Notes: generated by a model not told the origin, from the letters alone. A stretch of 64,000 nucleotides of DNA from JADJNW01 sp964517145 (GCA_964517145.1 CAZFBN010000005.1:17351-81350), one strand, 5' to 3'; numbered from the stretch's first letter, positions 27,104 through 36,484 are shown. Numbers and translations are program-made.

Positions 27104-29446
27104 ATGCGTGCTCCTCTACTCTTGGTTTTTTTTGAAATTGTGTTATTTTACAATATTTATGCTCAAGATAATCTTGCCATTGGGCAATGGCGCTCGCATC
27201 TGCCCTACACCACCGGGCAATGGGTGACGCAAAGCGAATCGACGGTTTATTACGCGACGGAATGGTCGGTGCTGCTATTGGATAAAGAAGAACGTTCGAC
27301 CGATTATTTAACGACGGTAGAAGGCTTGAGTAATACAGGCATTCGTTTAATAAAATATAATGATCGAAGTAATATTTTGATTGTAGTGTATAATAATAGC
27401 GTGATTGATTTAGTAAAAGAAAAAGAAATTGTTACACTCAATCAAGTGCGTAATTTTCAAGGTATTGTCGGAGAGAAAGTTGTTTATGATATTTCCGTTG
27501 AAAATGATTCAATCGTTTATCTGTCTGGCAATTATGGTGTTTCCAAATTAAACATTCGTTCCAACCGTTTTTTATTTACCACTTTCACCGACGTGGATAC
27601 GCGCAGCGCACAAGTTTTTGAAAATCAATTGTATATTGCTACAGACAAAGGCGTTTATCGCACACCAGTGAGTAATCCGAGCATCGAAGATTTTACCACC
27701 TGGCAATTGTTAGGTACAACCCAAGGTTTTCCGGCGGCGTACAGCAGTGTGAGCATGACCATTTTCAACAATCGTTTGTACATGGATGTGGAAAACACCT
27801 TATTTTATTGGCAAAATAATCAACTGAAGCAGGTGCGGTCAGAGCCGGGCTTTCGGCTTCAGTTTTTGTCTGCCGAAGGTGCGCATTTATTGGTGGGGTA
27901 TCGATGCGTGAGCGGTTGTAGTCGTGGCAAGGTATTGTATTTTGACGCAGCTGAAAATGTCGGCACACTAGCAGCCGACTGCGTAGATGCGCCTAGCTAT
28001 GCCGTTGAGGATCAGCAAGGTAGAGTGTGGTTGGGCGATGTTGGGCGCAATTTTAGAATGATTAACACCTTGAAGGATGCCAATTGCACTTTTATCAATA
28101 TCAATTCTCCTTATTCTCAATATAGTCGCGAGCTTACGGTTTATAAAAATCAATTATGGCTGGCGTCGGGCGGCGTCAATCAGGTGTTTAGTTATTTGTT
28201 TTTGGATCATGGTTTTGCTTCTTTGATCGATGGGCAATGGACGGTTTACAATCGCCACAACCGTATAGAATTGCGTGGAGAAGCCCCCAATGATGTCAAC
28301 GACGATTTATTTGATTTTCTGACAGTTGCCGTTCATCCTGATAATGGCAAAGTTTACGCAGGCTCCTATCTGGAAGGGTTGGTGGAATTTGACGGTACAA
28401 ATATGAAGTTGTACAATGATAAAAATTCAACCTTAAACAATGCCGTAGGAGACGCAGCGCGCACGCGCATCAGCGGCTTGGCTTTTGATGAGGATGACAA
28501 TTTGTGGGTGTCCAATCACAGTGCCGAACGCCCGATTTCTGTGCTGAAAGCAGATGGTACCTGGCAAAGTTTTAAACCGACGTGCAGCCCTACCGATTTG
28601 CATCAAGTGGTGGTCGATCAAAATGGGTATAAATGGTTTGTAACGAGCGGTAGCAGCGTAGGTGTGGTGCTTTTTGATGAAGGCGATTTGGCAAATAATG
28701 GCGATGATCGCTGCCGAATTTTTACGCAGCTAAACAGCAATTTACCAACAAATATTGCGAATTGCCTGGCGGTTGATCTCGATGGAGATGTGTGGGTGGG
28801 TACTGCCCAGGGCATTGTTATTTTTGAATGTGGCAGCAGCGCTTTTGATGAAAATTGCAGAGGTACTTTGCGCATTGTAGAATTGGACGGTTTTAATGAG
28901 TATTTGTTGCGTTACGAAGAAGTGCAAACCATCGCTGTGGATGGCGCGAATCGCAAATGGGTGGGTACAAAAAATGGGGTATTTTTGTTGTCGCCCACCG
29001 GCGAAGAGCAAATTGCTCATTTTACAACTGAAAATTCGCCGCTTTTTGACAATACCATCACCGATATTGCAATCAATCCTGAGAATGGCGAGGTTTTTAT
29101 CGGCACCGACAGAGGCGTGATTTCTTATCAAAGTGATGCGGTAGCAGGTGGCACGATTAATAAAAGTAATGTAGAGGTTTTTCCCAATCCTGTACGCCCG
29201 GATTATGTGGGTCCTATTGCCATACGTGGTCTGGCGCGCGATGCCAATGTCAAAATTACAGATGTGACAGGCAGACTGGTGTATGAAACGCAAGCCTTGG
29301 GTGGGCAAGCCGTTTGGGATGGACGGGATTACAATGGGCAGCGGGCAAAGTCTGGTGTTTATTTGGTATTCAGCGCCACCAATGCACGCTATGTGGGCTT
29401 TGGCAAACCCGACGCGGTGGTGGCGAAGATTGTGTTGATTAATTAG
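27104..29446 (+). CDS. porZ: PorZ-like protein of the type IX secretion system
   Basis: The 780-residue protein has a signal peptide (hydrophobic to about 20, ending NIYAQ) and begins WRSHLPYTTGQWVTQSES, the typical PorZ start. Two beta-propellers of the two-component-regulator type follow: repeats such as IYLATDKGVYRTP-like (ATDKGVYRTP), RVWLGDVG, DNLWVSNH, DVWVGTAQG, RKWVGTKNGVF, VFIGTDRGV. A C-terminal sorting-domain-like region closes it (VEVFPNPVRPDYVGP, KSGVYLVFSA). In Porphyromonas PorZ is part of the surface attachment complex and brings anionic LPS to PorU for attaching cargo such as the nucleotidase-like protein at the window start. Assignment rests on the N-terminal and domain pattern. 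Confidence 0.8.
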   Translation: MRAPLLLVFFEIVLFYNIYAQDNLAIGQWRSHLPYTTGQWVTQSESTVYYATEWSVLLLDKEERSTDYLTTVEGLSNTGIRLIKYNDRSNILIVVYNNSVIDLVKEKEIVTLNQVRNFQGIVGEKVVYDISVENDSIVYLSGNYGVSKLNIRSNRFLFTTFTDVDTRSAQVFENQLYIATDKGVYRTPVSNPSIEDFTTWQLLGTTQGFPAAYSSVSMTIFNNRLYMDVENTLFYWQNNQLKQVRSEPGFRLQFLSAEGAHLLVGYRCVSGCSRGKVLYFDAAENVGTLAADCVDAPSYAVEDQQGRVWLGDVGRNFRMINTLKDANCTFININSPYSQYSRELTVYKNQLWLASGGVNQVFSYLFLDHGFASLIDGQWTVYNRHNRIELRGEAPNDVNDDLFDFLTVAVHPDNGKVYAGSYLEGLVEFDGTNMKLYNDKNSTLNNAVGDAARTRISGLAFDEDDNLWVSNHSAERPISVLKADGTWQSFKPTCSPTDLHQVVVDQNGYKWFVTSGSSVGVVLFDEGDLANNGDDRCRIFTQLNSNLPTNIANCLAVDLDGDVWVGTAQGIVIFECGSSAFDENCRGTLRIVELDGFNEYLLRYEEVQTIAVDGANRKWVGTKNGVFLLSPTGEEQIAHFTTENSPLFDNTITDIAINPENGEVFIGTDRGVISYQSDAVAGGTINKSNVEVFPNPVRPDYVGPIAIRGLARDANVKITDVTGRLVYETQALGGQAVWDGRDYNGQRAKSGVYLVFSATNARYVGFGKPDAVVAKIVLIN

Positions 29447-29513
29447 GAAATTTCAATATGTAATTTTTACAGGTGGAGAATCCTGCTCCTCCTTTTATCT
29501 TAAAAATCCTGAT

Positions 29514-29547
29514 AAAAAAAGGGCTATGCGCAGGGAAGAGCATAGCC
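29514..29547 (-). terminator. Minus-strand terminator (distal)
   Basis: GGCTATGC and GCATAGCC make a perfect 8-bp stem around a 10-nt loop. On the minus strand a run of seven T follows (29514-29520). Confidence 0.75.
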
Positions 29548-29692
29548 GACATTGATGATATTATAGGGCTACAGTATAGGATGCAGTGAAGGTATTACTT
29601 ACGTGTGAACTCAATTTTAAATTCGGGTTAAGTTTTGTTTAACAGTGTTCTTACCATTTCATTAAATGAAAAAAAAATGAAGTGCGGCGCTA

Positions 29693-29732
29693 TAAAAAGT
29701 GTCAGGGTCGGATCGGGGATGATCTGACCCTG
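29693..29732 (-). terminator. Minus-strand terminator (proximal to the DUF5682 gene)
   Basis: CAGGGTCGGATC and GATCTGACCCTG form a 12-bp stem with one G-T pair and a six-nt loop. On the minus strand TTTTT follows four nt later. Confidence 0.65.
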
Positions 29733-29881
29733 GCAACAAAAGCGACTTTAGATTGCAGGAAAGATTAGCATTGTAAGAGAAGATGACAGCAAGAAATCAA
29801 CATTTGACGCTGCAAATATTGCCTGGTAAGATGAATTGAAAATTAAGGCTAGGTTAATTTCACTTTAATTTTGAGCCGAAT

Positions 29882-32122
29882 TTATTGAAGGTCTAATAAC
29901 ATACGCAAGGTTGGTAATACGCGAGCTGCTCTTTCTTGCTCATAATCAGGCTGTTCTATGTCTTTTTGTGTGACAATCGGTTGCGCCGCCTTTTGCAAAA
30001 TTTTTTGTTTTTCGCTGTTGGTAAAAGTCCCAAATGCACGCCGCAGCAGCGGTAAAATGTTTTTAAAGTGTTCGTCAGGAAGTTGATGAACCCACTCATG
30101 AAGCACCAACCACAAAGGCTGATGATAAATCAACAACAAGCCACTGCCTTGCAAAAAACCTTCGAGCCATAGGGAGGCTGCCGTTGGCGTAGCGGCTAAG
30201 GAAAGGGCAAAATGCAGTAAATCACTGGTAATGTGGAGCTTAAATATGTTTTTATCAAACAAAAGCCGAGTGGCTACACCGCGCAACAGTTCATGTGTGC
30301 CTTTTTGTTGAACAATTTGAACCAGACTTTGCTGCCAAAGCGCGTGGTGCGCTGCTTGATTTAATAATGTCAACGCTTGATTGGTATTCAATATTTGTTG
30401 CAGCAAAATAGCCGCAAGATCATCATCAACCTGCGAAACAGCGCCCGCCAATCCGATGCAAATTCTTGGAATTAATTGATTTACAACCTTTTCTACAGCC
30501 GTAGCGTCGGTTTTTCGCACATTGCCATAGCGCAAAATTCGCACCAGCGGCTCCAGCGCATCCATCAAATACTGCACATCCGTCGAAAGGGCTGCCGCAT
30601 TTTGTAATTGTTGCAACAACAGCTCCACCGCATCTTGCAAATCGGCTTGCAGCACTTCCTCCGTCAGCGTTGCCAGGTGAATCAAGCGACTTTCTTGTTT
30701 TGCTTTGTCAATCACAAAATTGGTCGCGGCTTCCTGCACCGTGCTGCCCCACATACCTGCCTCGATGAGTTGAAGAAAAAATTCAGCTTGCCATTCCAAT
30801 TGCCAAACCTCTTTAAAACTGCCGCGTTGCAACGCAGAAGCCGGCTGCAATTCTCCCCAGGGAATATCTAGAATGCACAAACGATGCAGCAAATGACTGG
30901 CAAGCAAGTTGCTTCCATTGCGCAAATCGAGTGTTTTTTCAACGGTTTTGGTGGTATTAAATGCTGCCGTCAAGCGCGCGGATTTCACCTGTTTTTCCAA
31001 ATCTTTTTGCAATGGCGACGCCAGTTTTTCCGGCACTTTACCGATGACATCGCCGATAAGTAGCTCTTTTTCAATGATTTCCAACATCAAAGTCTCTCCC
31101 CGACAAATCACTGTCAAAGCTGCTTCGCGCAATTCATTCATCCCCGCAATCGACAATCCGCGCAAAGTCGCCAGGGTTTCCGCCAGTCGAATGGCTTCGA
31201 TCACGTCTGCTGCTGAAGTGTCATATTTTTCCTTGCGAAACAACTGCGCAGCTTTCGATAGAAACAGCATCGTCGCTTCGGCATGATTTTGAAAAAGCAA
31301 TTCGTACCACGCCGGTGCAAGCACCCCTGCCGAATAACCGCTTTGAAATGCTAACCGCTCGTAACTCCAGGGAATCCAGGTCGCTTCAGTCGAAATTTTA
31401 TTTGGCAATGATTTCAGAATTTTATCATCGTCCTTCTTTTTAAAATCTTCCCAACGCTGTAACACCGGCGCGTGCCAGGCGCCACACACCACGGCAATTT
31501 TTTGAAACTGAGTCGCCGCTTTGCGAATGGCGTTGCGCATGTGGGCTTCGCGCAGCAGGGTTTCGTCGGTTTCCGGGCGTTGCAATTCGTTGCGCAGGGC
31601 AGTCATCATTTCCAAAACAATCGCAAAAACGCTGGTTTCATTGGCGGCTTGTTCAAAAGTGACTTCCCACCAGCGCTCGCTGTCGGAGTAGCCCGCGAGT
31701 TGGGCGATGTAGGCGATGGGGTCATGGGGGGATGGGGGAATAGGGGAATGGGTTGAGTTAGGTTCGAGGTTTAAAGTTGATTGAGGATTTTTATTTTGCT
31801 GGTCGCGCAGCGCAAAAGTGCGTTCCATCGGCAAATCCATCAAGGTGATTGGAATATTATTTTTTAAACCATATTGAATTACCTGCCATTCGGGAGAAAA
31901 TTCGGCAAAAGGGAAATAAGCAGCTTGCGCTAAATTTTTAGCATTGTACATTAAAATGGCAACCGGCGGCTGCAAAAGACTAAAATCCTTGTGTTCAATG
32001 GCTTTCTGGGCATCGGCGGGACCTTCGATGAGGATATGATCGGGTTTCATTGCTTCCAACGCCTGCACCAAACTCTGCGCCGATCCCGGACCATGATGTC
32101 GTATGCCGAAAACATTAATCAT
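29882..32122 (-). CDS. DUF5682 family protein
   Basis: The 746-residue protein shows the DUF5682 N-terminus (NVFGIRHHGPGSAQSLVQAL, HILIEGPADAQ), the PVAILMYNA strand, DLPMERTFAL, AGYSDSERWWEVTFE and the VVCGAWHAPVL motif near 215-225. The family regularly occurs beside a MoxR-type AAA ATPase, a DUF5691 protein and a vWA protein; its biochemical function is unknown. The MoxR-type gene lies 20 nt upstream and DUF5691 before that, so this is the last gene of a three-gene operon ending at the two terminators downstream. Residues about 110-133 look like translated intergenic repeat (Asn/Ser/Pro-rich), not like the family. Confidence 0.85.
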   Translation of the reverse strand: MINVFGIRHHGPGSAQSLVQALEAMKPDHILIEGPADAQKAIEHKDFSLLQPPVAILMYNAKNLAQAAYFPFAEFSPEWQVIQYGLKNNIPITLMDLPMERTFALRDQQNKNPQSTLNLEPNSTHSPIPPSPHDPIAYIAQLAGYSDSERWWEVTFEQAANETSVFAIVLEMMTALRNELQRPETDETLLREAHMRNAIRKAATQFQKIAVVCGAWHAPVLQRWEDFKKKDDDKILKSLPNKISTEATWIPWSYERLAFQSGYSAGVLAPAWYELLFQNHAEATMLFLSKAAQLFRKEKYDTSAADVIEAIRLAETLATLRGLSIAGMNELREAALTVICRGETLMLEIIEKELLIGDVIGKVPEKLASPLQKDLEKQVKSARLTAAFNTTKTVEKTLDLRNGSNLLASHLLHRLCILDIPWGELQPASALQRGSFKEVWQLEWQAEFFLQLIEAGMWGSTVQEAATNFVIDKAKQESRLIHLATLTEEVLQADLQDAVELLLQQLQNAAALSTDVQYLMDALEPLVRILRYGNVRKTDATAVEKVVNQLIPRICIGLAGAVSQVDDDLAAILLQQILNTNQALTLLNQAAHHALWQQSLVQIVQQKGTHELLRGVATRLLFDKNIFKLHITSDLLHFALSLAATPTAASLWLEGFLQGSGLLLIYHQPLWLVLHEWVHQLPDEHFKNILPLLRRAFGTFTNSEKQKILQKAAQPIVTQKDIEQPDYEQERAARVLPTLRMLLDLQ
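31716..31795 (-). repeat. Repeat-like low-complexity insertion inside the DUF5682 gene
   Basis: On the minus strand this reads TTTAAACCTCGAACCTAAC followed by CCCATTCCCCTATTCCCCC-like text. It resembles intergenic TTTAAACTTTGAAC-type words seen at 63900-63935. It stays in frame and interrupts the segment between FALRDQQ and DPIAYIAQL. Confidence 0.55.
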
Positions 32123-32142
32123 TTAGTGTTTTTTATTTACCA

Positions 32143-33231
32143 TTACCCAAGCAAAGCTTTACATGCTTTATACAAATCCCCCCAACCATCGCGCTGCTTG
32201 ACCACTGTTTCCAGGTATTCCTGAAAAACGACTTTGTCCTGCACCGGGTCTTTGATGACCGCGCCCGTCAATCCGGCGGCGACGTCTTCGGCTTGTACAA
32301 TGCCTTTGCCAAAATAAGTTGCCAACGCCTGCCCGTTGTTGATGACCGAAATCGCTTCGGCGGCGCTGAGCGTGCTGCTAGGCGATTTGAGTTTGGTTTT
32401 GCCGTCTTCGGTTTTACCACTGCGCAACTCGCGGAAAATGGTGACCAGGCGCTGAATCTCTTGCAATGGCGCGGCTCCCGGCGGTAGCTCCAATGCTTTG
32501 CCGATTTTTTCAATGCGGGTTTTTACAATTTGCACTTCTTCGTCCAAGGTTGCCGGGAGGGGCATGACCACTGTATTAAATCTTCGGCGCAAGGCGCTGG
32601 ACAATTCGTTTACGCCTTTGTCGCGGTCGTTGGCGGTGGCAATGAGATTAAAACCTTGAATCGCTTGCACTTCGGTGTTCAATTCTGGTACGGGCAGTGT
32701 TTTTTCCGAAAGAATGGTAATCAACGCATCCTGCACATCGGAGGGAATCCGCGTCAATTCTTCGACCCGAGCAATTTTACCATTTTGCATCGCTGTCATC
32801 ACCGGACTAGCTACGAGCGCATTGAAACTTGGACCCTCTGCCAGCAAACGCGCATAATTCCAGCCGTAGCGAATCGCATCTTCGCCCATGCCCGCCGTTC
32901 CTTGCACGAGCAGCGTGGAATCGCCGGAAATCGCCGCTGCCAAATGCTCGGACACCCAGGTTTTCGCGGTGCCGGGCACGCCCACGAGCAGGAGCGCACG
33001 ATCGGTCACGAGGGTGGCTACCGCAATTTCAATCACCCGACGGCTGCCGAAATACTTGGGTTCGATGACAAAATCATTGTCCAGTTTGCCGCCCAGCAAG
33101 TATGTGACAACTGCCCAGGGCGACAAATTCCAATTGGGCGGGCGCTGCTGGCGGTCGGCTTTTGCCAGAGCGTCGAGTTCTTCAGCGTAGGTGGTTTCGG
33201 CGTGGGGACGCAGGATGTTTAATTCGTTCAA
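32143..33231 (-). CDS. MoxR-type AAA+ ATPase
   Basis: The 362-residue ATPase has Walker A (LLVGVPGTAKTWVSEHL, about 82-98), Walker B near ARVEELTRIP (the usual acidic pair reads VEE), sensor 1 (GFNLIATANDRDKG) and an arginine-finger region (SSALRRRFN), matching the MoxR family. MoxR ATPases usually work with vWA-domain proteins as chaperones or remodelling factors. Here it is flanked by DUF5691 upstream and DUF5682 downstream on the same strand. No vWA gene is in the window. Confidence 0.88.
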   Translation of the reverse strand: MNELNILRPHAETTYAEELDALAKADRQQRPPNWNLSPWAVVTYLLGGKLDNDFVIEPKYFGSRRVIEIAVATLVTDRALLLVGVPGTAKTWVSEHLAAAISGDSTLLVQGTAGMGEDAIRYGWNYARLLAEGPSFNALVASPVMTAMQNGKIARVEELTRIPSDVQDALITILSEKTLPVPELNTEVQAIQGFNLIATANDRDKGVNELSSALRRRFNTVVMPLPATLDEEVQIVKTRIEKIGKALELPPGAAPLQEIQRLVTIFRELRSGKTEDGKTKLKSPSSTLSAAEAISVINNGQALATYFGKGIVQAEDVAAGLTGAVIKDPVQDKVVFQEYLETVVKQRDGWGDLYKACKALLG

Positions 33232-33267
33232 AGCTTTTTATTTTTTATTTGAATATTTGACGTTTTG

Positions 33268-33984
33268 CTAAGCGCTAGCTAATTCTTTGATCATTTCTTC
33301 CCGGAGCAACAAAATTTGCAGGGATTTTTGAATAAAATTGTCGTAAACCCGCGTTTCAAGGGATTGCCAGAAAGTGCGCAGCTCCGCAAAATCTTCAGGG
33401 CGGCTGCGGTACGCCACGTCGTCTTCTCCCCAAATTTGAAACTTATTTTTCAAAACCGGATAAATTTCTTCCTCCAGAAAAGCGCCTGTTTTTTCTTCTT
33501 GCAATCGTTTTATCAGGCGATTCCATGCTGGATTTTGTTCTAACAACCAATTTCCATGATTTCCAATAATCGGAAAGATGGTCTCCCACAATTTTCGATT
33601 GCGCATGCTTTCCTGAAAAATACCGGGAAGGTGTTCCGGTGGCAAAATTTTATTTGCTTTTGCAGCTAAAAACACAAACTCTGGCAATGCCTTTCGATAA
33701 GGTCCATTTAAAATTAGCCCTAAAAATCGAATAGAGGAGCGGTTACAAAAATTTTCTTCTGAAACGAGAGAAGCTTCTGGCAATTTGCCAATAAAATTTG
33801 GTAACAGGGTACCTGCTTTTCGCATTTGAGCCAATACCGCAGCACTTTCCAGCAAAACCGTCGGAGCAGCAGTTGTTGTATCCACCCCCCAATTTTGCAA
33901 TGTGGTGAGTGCCTCTGGCGGCAGTGCACGGCGTTCGGTGCCAAGCAGGGCGGTTTGAGCCAAGGTTTCCCAAAGATTTTTCAT
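33268..33984 (-). CDS. DUF5691 family protein, short form
   Basis: The 238-residue protein matches the DUF5691 N-terminal part (WETLAQTALLGTERRALP, LPEFVFLAAKANKILPPEHL, NHGNWLLEQNPAWNRL). From what I know of the family, members are usually near 500 residues and continue with a helical repeat region; here the sequence jumps after about 165 to a short C-terminal segment (FWQSLETRVYDNFIQKSLQ, REEMIKELASA). The middle and C-terminal domain therefore seem deleted, or this is a natural short form. It is the first gene of the operon, 36 nt before the ATPase gene, and divergent from atpD. Confidence 0.7.
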   Translation of the reverse strand: MKNLWETLAQTALLGTERRALPPEALTTLQNWGVDTTTAAPTVLLESAAVLAQMRKAGTLLPNFIGKLPEASLVSEENFCNRSSIRFLGLILNGPYRKALPEFVFLAAKANKILPPEHLPGIFQESMRNRKLWETIFPIIGNHGNWLLEQNPAWNRLIKRLQEEKTGAFLEEEIYPVLKNKFQIWGEDDVAYRSRPEDFAELRTFWQSLETRVYDNFIQKSLQILLLREEMIKELASA

Positions 33985-34221
33985 AACGGGTCAGATGAAT
34001 TACCTTTATTTCTATTGCAAAATAAACAGAAAATCAATAGGGTGCAGCCTGTTTTTTTGATTGTGATTTTAGCCAAAAAAGAAAAATTTTATTTTTTGAT
34101 TCCCGAAAGGAAACTTATTTTTATTTAAAATCGCGATTAAAATTGTCATTTTAATATTTATTATTATTTAAAATTGGAAGAATTTGACACCGTTCTGATA
34201 AACTCAAAACTTAATTTTCTT

Positions 34222-34250
34222 TTGATTATCAACGTGAAGCACTATCTTTG
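34222..34250 (+). promoter_or_regulatory. Promoter of atpD
   Basis: TTG (34222-34224) and TATCTTTG (34243-34250) are separated by 18 nt, a strong match to the Bacteroidota promoter. The leader to the ATG at 34298 would be about 40 nt. The rest of the 313-bp gap (33985-34297) is AT-rich and shows no gene. Confidence 0.65.
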
Positions 34251-34297
34251 CAACCGATTTTTAGCGAACCTATTTTAGTTCAAATATACAACTCAAC

Positions 34298-35812
34298 ATG
34301 GCTAATATTGGATATGTCAAGCAGGTGATTGGACCGGTAGTGGATGTGAGCTTTGAGGGAGAAAACTCTAAACTTCCTGAAATTTTCAATGCTCTGGAAA
34401 TCAAGCGTGCACATGGCGAAACGCTGGTACTCGAAGTGCAGCAGCATTTGGGCGAAGACAGTGTGCGTGCGATTGCGATGGACTCTACGGATGGGTTGAC
34501 GCGCGGCACGGAAGTAATGGATACGGGAAAAACCATTGCAATGCCAGTGGGCGATGCAATCAAAGGTCGTTTGTTTAATGTGGTGGGCGAGCCAATTGAT
34601 GGTATTGGTCCGGTTTCTCGCGAACGCGTTTATCCAATTCACAGAAAACCACCTACTTACGAAGAGTTGTCAACGGAAAAAGAAGTGCTTTATACCGGTA
34701 TCAAAGTTATTGACCTGATCGAGCCATACATGAAAGGTGGTAAAATTGGGCTGTTTGGTGGTGCTGGGGTAGGTAAAACCGTGTTGATTCAGGAATTGAT
34801 TAACAACATTGCCAAGGGATACGGTGGTCTGTCCGTATTTGCAGGGGTAGGCGAGCGTACACGCGAAGGGAATGACTTGCTGCGGGAGATGATCGAAGCG
34901 GGCATCATGCAATACGGCGAAGAATTTAAGCACTCGATGGAAGCAGGCGGCTGGGATTTGTCGAAAGTGAGTTTGAAAGGATTGGAAGATTCCAAAGCAA
35001 CCTTCATCTTTGGTCAGATGAACGAACCACCTGGTGCACGTGCACGCGTGGCGCTGTCTGGTTTGACCATTGCAGAGTATTTCCGCGATGGCGACATGAA
35101 TGACCCTATGGGCGGCAAAGACATCTTATTCTTTATTGACAATATTTTCCGTTTTACACAGGCGGGTTCTGAAGTATCGGCATTGCTAGGTCGTATGCCT
35201 TCTGCGGTAGGGTATCAGCCAACGCTGGCAACAGAAATGGGCTTGATGCAGGAACGAATTACCTCCACCAAACGCGGTTCGATCACTTCAGTGCAGGCGG
35301 TTTATGTACCTGCGGATGACTTGACTGACCCGGCTCCGGCTACTACTTTCGCTCACTTGGATGCAACAACGGTATTGAGTCGCAAAATTGCATCTTTAGG
35401 TATTTATCCTGCGGTGGATCCATTGGATTCTACTTCGCGCATTTTGGATCCGCTGATTATCGGGGAAGCCCACTACAATTGCGCTCAGCGCGTGAAGCAG
35501 ATTTTGCAGCGTTACAACGAATTGCAAGACATCATTGCCATTTTGGGTATGGAAGAGTTGTCAGAAGATGACAAACTGGTGGTACACCGCGCTCGTCGTG
35601 TACAGCGCTTCTTGTCGCAGCCATTCCACGTGGCAGAGCAGTTTACCGGTACGCCTGGGGTGATGGTGCCTATCGAAGAAACAATTCGCGGTTTCAACAT
35701 GATTATGGATGGCGAAGTGGATGAGTATCCAGAAGCGGCGTTCAACTTGAAAGGTACGATTGACGATGCAATCGCAGCTGGTAAAAAAATGTTGGCAGAA
35801 GTGGGTGCTTAA
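34298..35812 (+). CDS. atpD: ATP synthase F1 subunit beta
   Basis: The 504-residue catalytic subunit has the P-loop GGAGVGKTVLIQEL (about 158-171), the GERTREGNDL motif, ILFFIDNIFRFTQAG (Walker B), the alpha/beta signature region and EELSEDDKLVV, the DELSEED-type lever. It makes ATP from ADP and phosphate in the F1 head, driven by the membrane F0 motor. atpC follows 95 nt downstream; the other atp genes are outside the window, as is usual in Bacteroidota. Confidence 0.98.
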   Translation: MANIGYVKQVIGPVVDVSFEGENSKLPEIFNALEIKRAHGETLVLEVQQHLGEDSVRAIAMDSTDGLTRGTEVMDTGKTIAMPVGDAIKGRLFNVVGEPIDGIGPVSRERVYPIHRKPPTYEELSTEKEVLYTGIKVIDLIEPYMKGGKIGLFGGAGVGKTVLIQELINNIAKGYGGLSVFAGVGERTREGNDLLREMIEAGIMQYGEEFKHSMEAGGWDLSKVSLKGLEDSKATFIFGQMNEPPGARARVALSGLTIAEYFRDGDMNDPMGGKDILFFIDNIFRFTQAGSEVSALLGRMPSAVGYQPTLATEMGLMQERITSTKRGSITSVQAVYVPADDLTDPAPATTFAHLDATTVLSRKIASLGIYPAVDPLDSTSRILDPLIIGEAHYNCAQRVKQILQRYNELQDIIAILGMEELSEDDKLVVHRARRVQRFLSQPFHVAEQFTGTPGVMVPIEETIRGFNMIMDGEVDEYPEAAFNLKGTIDDAIAAGKKMLAEVGA

Positions 35813-35907
35813 AATATCAATTTATGATGGTCAACAGTAATTGATTAAGTATTTTTTACGGATAAAAGTTGTTGATTGTCAATGATTGATAGTATTTTAT
35901 AATTTGT

Positions 35908-36231
35908 ATGAATACAGACGATATGAATATCGCTATTTTGACTCCGGAGAAAGAAATTTTCCGGGGTGTGATTAAATCTATTAAAGTCCCGGGCACACTC
36001 GGGCAATTTCAGGTATTAAAAAATCATGCACCGATTGTTTCTTCTTTGGAGCGTGGCAAGGTGGAAATTGTTACATCAAAAGGGGAGTACCAGTACTATG
36101 ACGAGGAAAGCGGCAATATTTTGACAGCAGAAGAGCCAGGAAAAAAGATTGTGTTTAACATCACCGGCGGATTTATAGAGGTGCTGAATAACGAGGTAGC
36201 GCTATTGATTCAATCTATCGCTCGCTCCTAA
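35908..36231 (+). CDS. atpC: ATP synthase F1 subunit epsilon
   Basis: The 107-residue product has the epsilon beta-sandwich (MNIAILTPEKEIFRGVIKSIKVPGTLGQFQ in outline; VPGTLGQFQVLKNHAPIVSSL is split by the usual loop). It lacks the C-terminal helical hairpin that inhibits ATP hydrolysis in other bacteria, since it ends soon after VALLIQSIARS. It links the rotor to F1. A second ATG at 35923 is an equally good start. The 95-nt gap after atpD includes a GTTGATTGTCAATGATTGAT-type repeat word. Confidence 0.93.
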   Translation: MNTDDMNIAILTPEKEIFRGVIKSIKVPGTLGQFQVLKNHAPIVSSLERGKVEIVTSKGEYQYYDEESGNILTAEEPGKKIVFNITGGFIEVLNNEVALLIQSIARS

Positions 36232-36271
36232 TTACAGTTGGAATACAAAAACTAGTATAAGGTATTTTAAA

Positions 36272-36309
36272 GAGGAATAAGGGCTCACACCTTTATTCCT
36301 TCTTTTTTT
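36272..36309 (+). terminator. Intrinsic terminator after atpC
   Basis: AGAGGAATAAGG and CCTTTATTCCTTCT form a long stem with a seven-nt loop, followed by seven T. Confidence 0.85.
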
Positions 36310-36438
36310 GAGTATTTGCTTCTCTTTTTGCTTTTCAAAAATCTGGCGCAGCTCATCAAACCAATCGCCATTCCTCACTCGTATTTTAATCTATGATTAT
36401 CGGTTTAGTGATTTATTGCTTATAAATGGCACAAGGGG

Positions 36439-36469
36439 GAGCCACGGCTTGAAGCTGCCGTGCTCTTTT
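36439..36469 (+). terminator. GC-rich hairpin with T tail in the atpC-rluE gap
   Basis: GAGCCACGGC and GCCGTGCTC pair around a short loop, with TTTTA after. No gene on the plus strand ends here, so its target is unclear. Confidence 0.5.
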
Positions 36470-36484
36470 ATGGGTGTAACGTAG

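Larger units (their letters stand above)
29447..29881. other. Intergenic region at a convergent end, holding two minus-strand terminators
   Basis: The 435 bp separate porZ from the DUF5682 gene. I see no ORF. It holds two hairpins (29514-29547 and 29693-29732), listed separately, and a weak GGAG/CTCC stem followed by TTTT near 29474-29496 that may terminate porZ. Confidence 0.55.

Noticed and set aside
34298..36231. Split ATP synthase operon as an anomaly
   Set aside because: A separate atpD-atpC pair is common in Bacteroidota.
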